From CAYSCW01 sp964429795 (GTDB taxonomy: Bacteria > Acidobacteriota > Aminicenantia > Aminicenantales > Aminicenantaceae): 64,000 nucleotides of DNA. Under the pieces are notes generated by a model. That model saw only the letters and a program-made list of their open reading frames with translations, did no database searches and was not told where the DNA came from. The stretch is from NCBI GenBank assembly GCA_964429795.1, contig CAYSCW010000014.1, forward strand, positions 9,908-73,907, written 5' to 3'. Each line of letters begins with the position of its first letter. Positions within the stretch are counted from its first letter, which is position 1. The translations under genes and the position numbers were made by a program. Positions 60,176 to 64,000 of the stretch are shown one piece after another.

Positions 60176-62581
60176 ATGACTCATCTCGATAAAAAAAGAA
60201 TATTGAATCTCTGGAATAGACTTCAGGGAGTTCCGATCGAGTGGGATCTCAGACCATACCAGAAGATACTTGCTGAAATCAATGCCTATGATCTGGGAAA
60301 AGCTTCAAATGATGAGCTCAAAGAAATGTCTTCCCGATTGATCGGACGAGCACAACAAGGAATTTCTCAGAACGATTTGCTGATTGAAGCTTATGCACTC
60401 GTGCGAGAAACAGCATGGCGGACCATAGGGCTGCGCCCCTTCGATGTGCAGATTATCGCAGGAATCGTCTTGCACCAGGGCAAACTTGCAGAAATGAACA
60501 CAGGAGAAGGAAAAACTTTGGTTGCTGTTCTGCCCGCCTGCTTGAACGCCCTTTCTGGCACAGGGGTTCACATACACACATTCAACGATTATCTGGCGCG
60601 CAGGGATGCAGCCTGGATGGGCCCCATCTACGAGTTTTTAGGACTGAGTGTGGGATGCATCCAGGAAGGCATGTCTCCCGGCGAAAGGAAAAAGGCTTAT
60701 GCCGCAGACATCATTTACTCCACGGCCAAAGAAGCTGGCTTCGATTATCTAAGAGACCATCTTTGTTACCAGAGAAAAGATCTTGTTCATAGAGACTTCC
60801 ATTTTGCTATCGTGGACGAGGCTGATTCCATTCTGATAGACGAAGCCCGTGTTCCTCTTGTAATAGCAGGCAGCAGAGGGAAACAGAAAAGAAATCCCGG
60901 CCATTTTGCTGAGATCGTTAAGGGGCTCAGAGAAGAGATCGATTTCGTGACGGATGAAGGCAGACGGAATATCTATCTGACAGACACAGGATTGAAGCAC
61001 ATAGAAAACATCCTTGGCTGTAAAAATCTCCACGCTCCCAAAAATCTGGATCTGCTGACCAGACTGAACCAAGCACTTCACGCAGAATTTCTGCTTCACC
61101 GAGACATCGATTATATTGTCCGAAAAGGAAGAATAGAGATCGTGGACGAGTTTACAGGTCGGGTTGTCGAAGACAGGCATTGGCCGGATGGACTTCAGGC
61201 AGCCGTAGAAGCCAAAGAAAGGCTCAACCTGGGTTTCGGAGGTTGCATCCTGGGTTCGATCACTGTGCAGCACTTTTTACAGCTCTACCCTAAAATCTGC
61301 GGAATGACTGCCACGGCACGTCCTGCGGCAGAAGAACTCGAGCAGTTCTACGGTTTAAAAGTCGTAGTCATTCCTCCCAACCGATCTTGTATCCGAAAAG
61401 ACTACCCAGACGTTGTCTTTACCCATAAGGAGGCTAAGACGAAAGCCTTGATCGAAGAGATCAAGCACTGCCATAACACTGAAAGACCAGTTCTTGTGGG
61501 CACAGCCAGCGTGGAAGAATCCGAAGAACTGGCCTTGGCACTAAAAAAGGCAGGAATCCCCCCTCAAGTGCTAAATGCCAAGAACGACGAAATGGAGGCA
61601 CAGATCGTGGCCCAGGCAGGCAGGCCTGGCACCGTGACCATCTCCACCAACATGGCTGGCAGAGGCACAGACATCAAACTTGGCGGAGACAAGGAACAAG
61701 AGCGGGATAAAGTTGTCAAGTTCGGCGGGCTGTACGTCATCGGAACAAACCGCCATGAGAGCCAAAGGATTGATCATCAGTTGCGTGGTCGGGCTGGCCG
61801 TCAAGGCGACCCGGGGTCTTCTCGGTTCTTCATCAGTCTCGAGGACAATCTGATCGAACGATACGGCATCCGAAAACTCCTCCCGAAAAAATATCACACT
61901 CTGAAACAGAACAGGCCGATAGATAATCTTTTGGTGAATCAAACAATAGCAAGAGGGCAGCGAATCATAGAAGGACAGAACTTTGAGATCCGTAAGACAC
62001 TCTGTAAGTATTCTGTTCTTGTTGAAAAACAACGGAAAAGGATTCAACGCCGACGTCAAGAAATCCTCCTGGATAAATCAGTCTTTGGCCAGCTTAAAGA
62101 AAGTGCGTCTGATCGCTATGCTGAGCTGGAGTGTTTTCTGGGAAAGAATAAAATGCAAAACCTGGAAAAACAGATTACTCTCTACCAGATAGACCGCTGT
62201 TGGACTGAACACCTTGCTCTAATTGCCGATATTCGCGAAGGCATCCATCTGGCAAGTGTAGGAGGACAGTCTCCGCTGAATGAATTTCATAAGATGGCCA
62301 ACAACGAGTTTCTGAAGCTTGAGCAAAAAATACGTGATGCGATCATCCAAACATTCCAATCCATACCTGTCACAGAAAAAGGCATCGACCTGGACAAAGA
62401 AGGGATCAGAGGTCCTTCTTCGACATGGACGTACCTTATCACCGACAACCAGTTCGGACTCTGGGTGGGACTGCTCCACGGGAGCAACATCGGATTCACC
62501 GCTACTGCAGCTGCTGCTTATGGTCCGCTGTATGTTGCTCTGGGCCTGGTTCAACGGTTTTATCGGAAAAAAGAGGATTAA
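60176..62581 (+). CDS. SecA-like preprotein translocase ATPase, atypical C-terminus
   Basis: An 801-residue SecA-family motor. Motor blocks are complete: MNTGEGKTLVAVLPA, IVDEADSILIDEAR, DEFTGRVVEDRHWPDGL, STNMAGRGTDIKLGG and HQLRGRAGRQGDPGSSRFF. The ATG at 60176 follows GAGGG. Compared with housekeeping SecA, the core deviates at several usually invariant places (for example DEADSI and ARVPLVI), the Cys-rich zinc tail that binds SecB is absent, and the last 40 residues contain a hydrophobic stretch (about 757-790, LWVGLLHGSNIGFTATAAAAYG) before a basic end. This suggests an accessory SecA (SecA2-like) tethered to the membrane. No secY2 or asp genes are adjacent. Confidence 0.85.
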   Translation: MTHLDKKRILNLWNRLQGVPIEWDLRPYQKILAEINAYDLGKASNDELKEMSSRLIGRAQQGISQNDLLIEAYALVRETAWRTIGLRPFDVQIIAGIVLHQGKLAEMNTGEGKTLVAVLPACLNALSGTGVHIHTFNDYLARRDAAWMGPIYEFLGLSVGCIQEGMSPGERKKAYAADIIYSTAKEAGFDYLRDHLCYQRKDLVHRDFHFAIVDEADSILIDEARVPLVIAGSRGKQKRNPGHFAEIVKGLREEIDFVTDEGRRNIYLTDTGLKHIENILGCKNLHAPKNLDLLTRLNQALHAEFLLHRDIDYIVRKGRIEIVDEFTGRVVEDRHWPDGLQAAVEAKERLNLGFGGCILGSITVQHFLQLYPKICGMTATARPAAEELEQFYGLKVVVIPPNRSCIRKDYPDVVFTHKEAKTKALIEEIKHCHNTERPVLVGTASVEESEELALALKKAGIPPQVLNAKNDEMEAQIVAQAGRPGTVTISTNMAGRGTDIKLGGDKEQERDKVVKFGGLYVIGTNRHESQRIDHQLRGRAGRQGDPGSSRFFISLEDNLIERYGIRKLLPKKYHTLKQNRPIDNLLVNQTIARGQRIIEGQNFEIRKTLCKYSVLVEKQRKRIQRRRQEILLDKSVFGQLKESASDRYAELECFLGKNKMQNLEKQITLYQIDRCWTEHLALIADIREGIHLASVGGQSPLNEFHKMANNEFLKLEQKIRDAIIQTFQSIPVTEKGIDLDKEGIRGPSSTWTYLITDNQFGLWVGLLHGSNIGFTATAAAAYGPLYVALGLVQRFYRKKED

Positions 62582-62596
62582 ACGTCTTCCTTGACG

Positions 62597-63256
62597 TCAA
62601 ATATTTTTCGGATAGCCGACAGATTGGGCAAGCATAACCTTTTGATCCGGACGCAGCTTCATCACCTTTGACACTGCTTCTCTGTCAATTAGCCCCCGAA
62701 CTACAGTAGCCAGTCCTTCAGAAGCACAATAAAGATAGACATTCTGGCTGATGAAACCCGTATGAGCAGCAGAGTAAAAATTTTTATCTTCCTCTGTTCC
62801 CCTGGTTATCTTGGAAAAATCAGCCACATAGATGAGGTTCACTGGAACATCCTTAACAAAAGACTGTGTGCCTAGCGCAGCCCGAATATCTTCTGCCAGA
62901 ACAGGTTTCAGAATGTTTTCTTTTGCATCATAAAGATATAGACCTTGGGCCAAGGCCACATAAATATCAATATTTTGCCAGTTCACAGCGGAAGGTGCTG
63001 TTCGTTTCCCAGAATCTGGACGGTTGATTCCAAATGCTGCCCATAACAGGTTTGAAAGCACCTGTAATGGCAACTCATCGGAGCTGAATTCTCGAGAAGA
63101 ATGACGGTCCTTTAGCACCTGCATCAAGGGTCTACCGCCGTCCATCTGTGGTTTCAAGAGCTTTATCTCCTTAAGTTCCTGGGAATGAATAGGATCAGGG
63201 CAAAAAAGTAAAAAAGTCAAAATCAGAGAACCTAGTAAAACTAATCCTTTGCTCAT
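62597..63256 (-). CDS. Exported nitroreductase/SagB-fold protein
   Basis: A 219-residue protein with a signal peptide (about 1-25, ending IHSQE) and the nitroreductase fold: DRHSSREFSSDELPLQVLSNLLWAAFGIN, RTAPSAVNWQN, and HTGFISQNVYLYCASEGLATV. This is the SagB-type branch that binds FMN. I chose ATG 63256 because AAAGGAGAG lies upstream; an earlier in-frame start adds nine unconserved residues. Export is unusual for an FMN enzyme. It is convergent with the SecA-like gene (15-base gap), with no RiPP genes nearby, so a role in peptide modification is not supported. Confidence 0.85.
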   Translation of the reverse strand: MSKGLVLLGSLILTFLLFCPDPIHSQELKEIKLLKPQMDGGRPLMQVLKDRHSSREFSSDELPLQVLSNLLWAAFGINRPDSGKRTAPSAVNWQNIDIYVALAQGLYLYDAKENILKPVLAEDIRAALGTQSFVKDVPVNLIYVADFSKITRGTEEDKNFYSAAHTGFISQNVYLYCASEGLATVVRGLIDREAVSKVMKLRPDQKVMLAQSVGYPKNI

Positions 63257-63374
63257 GGTACTCTCTCCTTTGTTAAAAAACATAGCACACTATTAATAAT
63301 ACTTTAAATCACATAGCAAAAAAACAAAATTATCCTGCGAAGGATTTGTGGCGAACACGAAAAAATTCTTTCGG

Positions 63375-64000
63375 TCAGCTTATCTCGCCAGTCAGATATG
63401 CCTTAGTCCTTTGATTTTTTGGATTTGAGAGGACTTCTTCTGCCGGGCCGCACTCAACCAGCTCCCCCAGATACAGGAAGACGATGTAATCCGCAATCCG
63501 CTTGGCCTGACGGAGAATATGGGTCACCACAACCACAGTGTATTCCGATTTCAACTCAATGAGCCTCCTTTCCACATTCTGACTCGATTGAGGATCAAGC
63601 GCAGAAGTAGGCTCGTCTCCCAGAATTATTTCCGGCCCCACGGCTAATCCTCTTGCCAGGCAAAGCCTCTGTTGTTGGCCTACAGATAGCCTGGAGGCCG
63701 GATAATGGAGCCTGTCCTTTACTTCTTCCCAGAGGCTGGCTACCTTGAGATAATGTTCGACAGTCTGGCTCAGCTTCCGTTTGTTCTTCATCCCATGAAT
63801 TCTCGGACCGAAAGCCACATTGTCAAAGATGGACATGGGGAGAACCTGGGGTTTCTGAGAAAGCAGTCCCATTTTTTTCCTGACGTGCGTAACTTCTACT
63901 TTGGGATCGTAGATATTCTCTCCACCAACACAAACCTTTCCCGTAACTTTCACTCCATCCAGCGGTTCCAGCAGCCTGTTGAGAGACTTCAAGAGAGTAG
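63375..64000 (-). CDS. pstB: Phosphate ABC transporter ATPase (5' part beyond window)
   Basis: C-terminal part of PstB, the ATPase of the high-affinity phosphate importer. The window edge cuts inside Walker A: the first readable codons are TLLKSLNRL. Visible are the PstB-type GVKVTGKVCVGGENIYDP, Q loop LLSQKPQVLPMSIFDNVAFG, signature LSVGQQQRLCLARGLA, Walker B IILGDEPTSALDP and switch His VVVTHILRQ. The signature reads LSVGQQQ rather than the usual LSGGQQQ. pstA, pstC and pstS would lie beyond the window. Confidence 0.88.
   Translation of the reverse strand, partial: TLLKSLNRLLEPLDGVKVTGKVCVGGENIYDPKVEVTHVRKKMGLLSQKPQVLPMSIFDNVAFGPRIHGMKNKRKLSQTVEHYLKVASLWEEVKDRLHYPASRLSVGQQQRLCLARGLAVGPEIILGDEPTSALDPQSSQNVERRLIELKSEYTVVVVTHILRQAKRIADYIVFLYLGELVECGPAEEVLSNPKNQRTKAYLTGEIS

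Overview
The window looks like chromosome from a Gram-negative (diderm), probably anaerobic or heterotrophic bacterium. LPS heptose genes, a periplasmic SurA-type chaperone, an outer-membrane barrel and lipobox or Tat signal peptides all imply an outer membrane. A TPR/PD40 exported protein, a PA-domain HExxH peptidase, the LUD/Fe-S protein and the spread of gene types would fit Candidatus Aminicenantes (OP8) or an Acidobacteriota relative. That placement is inference from gene style; no rRNA is present to test it. I see no tRNA, rRNA, CRISPR array, integrase or transposase. Almost everything is housekeeping sequence in short operons.

Layout. 1-9.8 kb: a HicA-like toxin remnant, a two-component pair, a secreted TPR/PD40 protein, a Tat-exported MsrP-type molybdoenzyme, small envelope proteins and a pyruvoyl arginine decarboxylase. 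9.8-15.3 kb (minus): mfd with two parvulin-type foldases. 15.3-17.6 kb: a secreted C26 hydrolase, two repeat copies and a tiny transcript with its own promoter, 16-codon ORF and terminator. 17.5-26.7 kb (minus): atpF'-F-H-A-G-D-C, then a TrmN6-like methylase, Wzm/Wzt and the heptose adenylyltransferase. 26.8-29.5 kb (minus): folC, accD and an orphan receiver protein. 29.7-38.7 kb: surface-glycan genes (GT2, GT4, methyltransferase, radical SAM, hexapeptide acyltransferase, GT9, GT2), a dicarboxylate symporter and rsmA. 39-46 kb: ftsK, a LutB-LutA fusion and a kinase/class III aminotransferase fusion. 46-49 kb: HD-GYP protein, ECF sigma and anti-sigma. 49-55.6 kb: uvrA-holB-ricT divergent from an MrfA-like helicase. 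55.9-64 kb: a light-type histidine kinase, a secreted metallopeptidase, an unusual SecA with a small membrane protein beside it, a secreted nitroreductase-fold protein and the 3' part of pstB.

The most striking non-gene signal is a family of dispersed repeats. Each has short terminal inverted repeats resembling ATTTCCGTGATGAG and a hairpin whose 35-36 nt G-rich loop is better conserved than its stem. At least six hairpin units in five intergenic places, plus end fragments, occur in 64 kb, and base pairs in the stem co-vary. I do not recognise it as a named family. Other unusual points are an F1 beta subunit with a charged insertion paired with an epsilon subunit lacking its C-terminal domain, a receiver with Glu at the phospho-acceptor site, a frameshifted small gene coupled to an HD-GYP gene, and several start codons lying 0-9 bases after a -10 box with no Shine-Dalgarno sequence.
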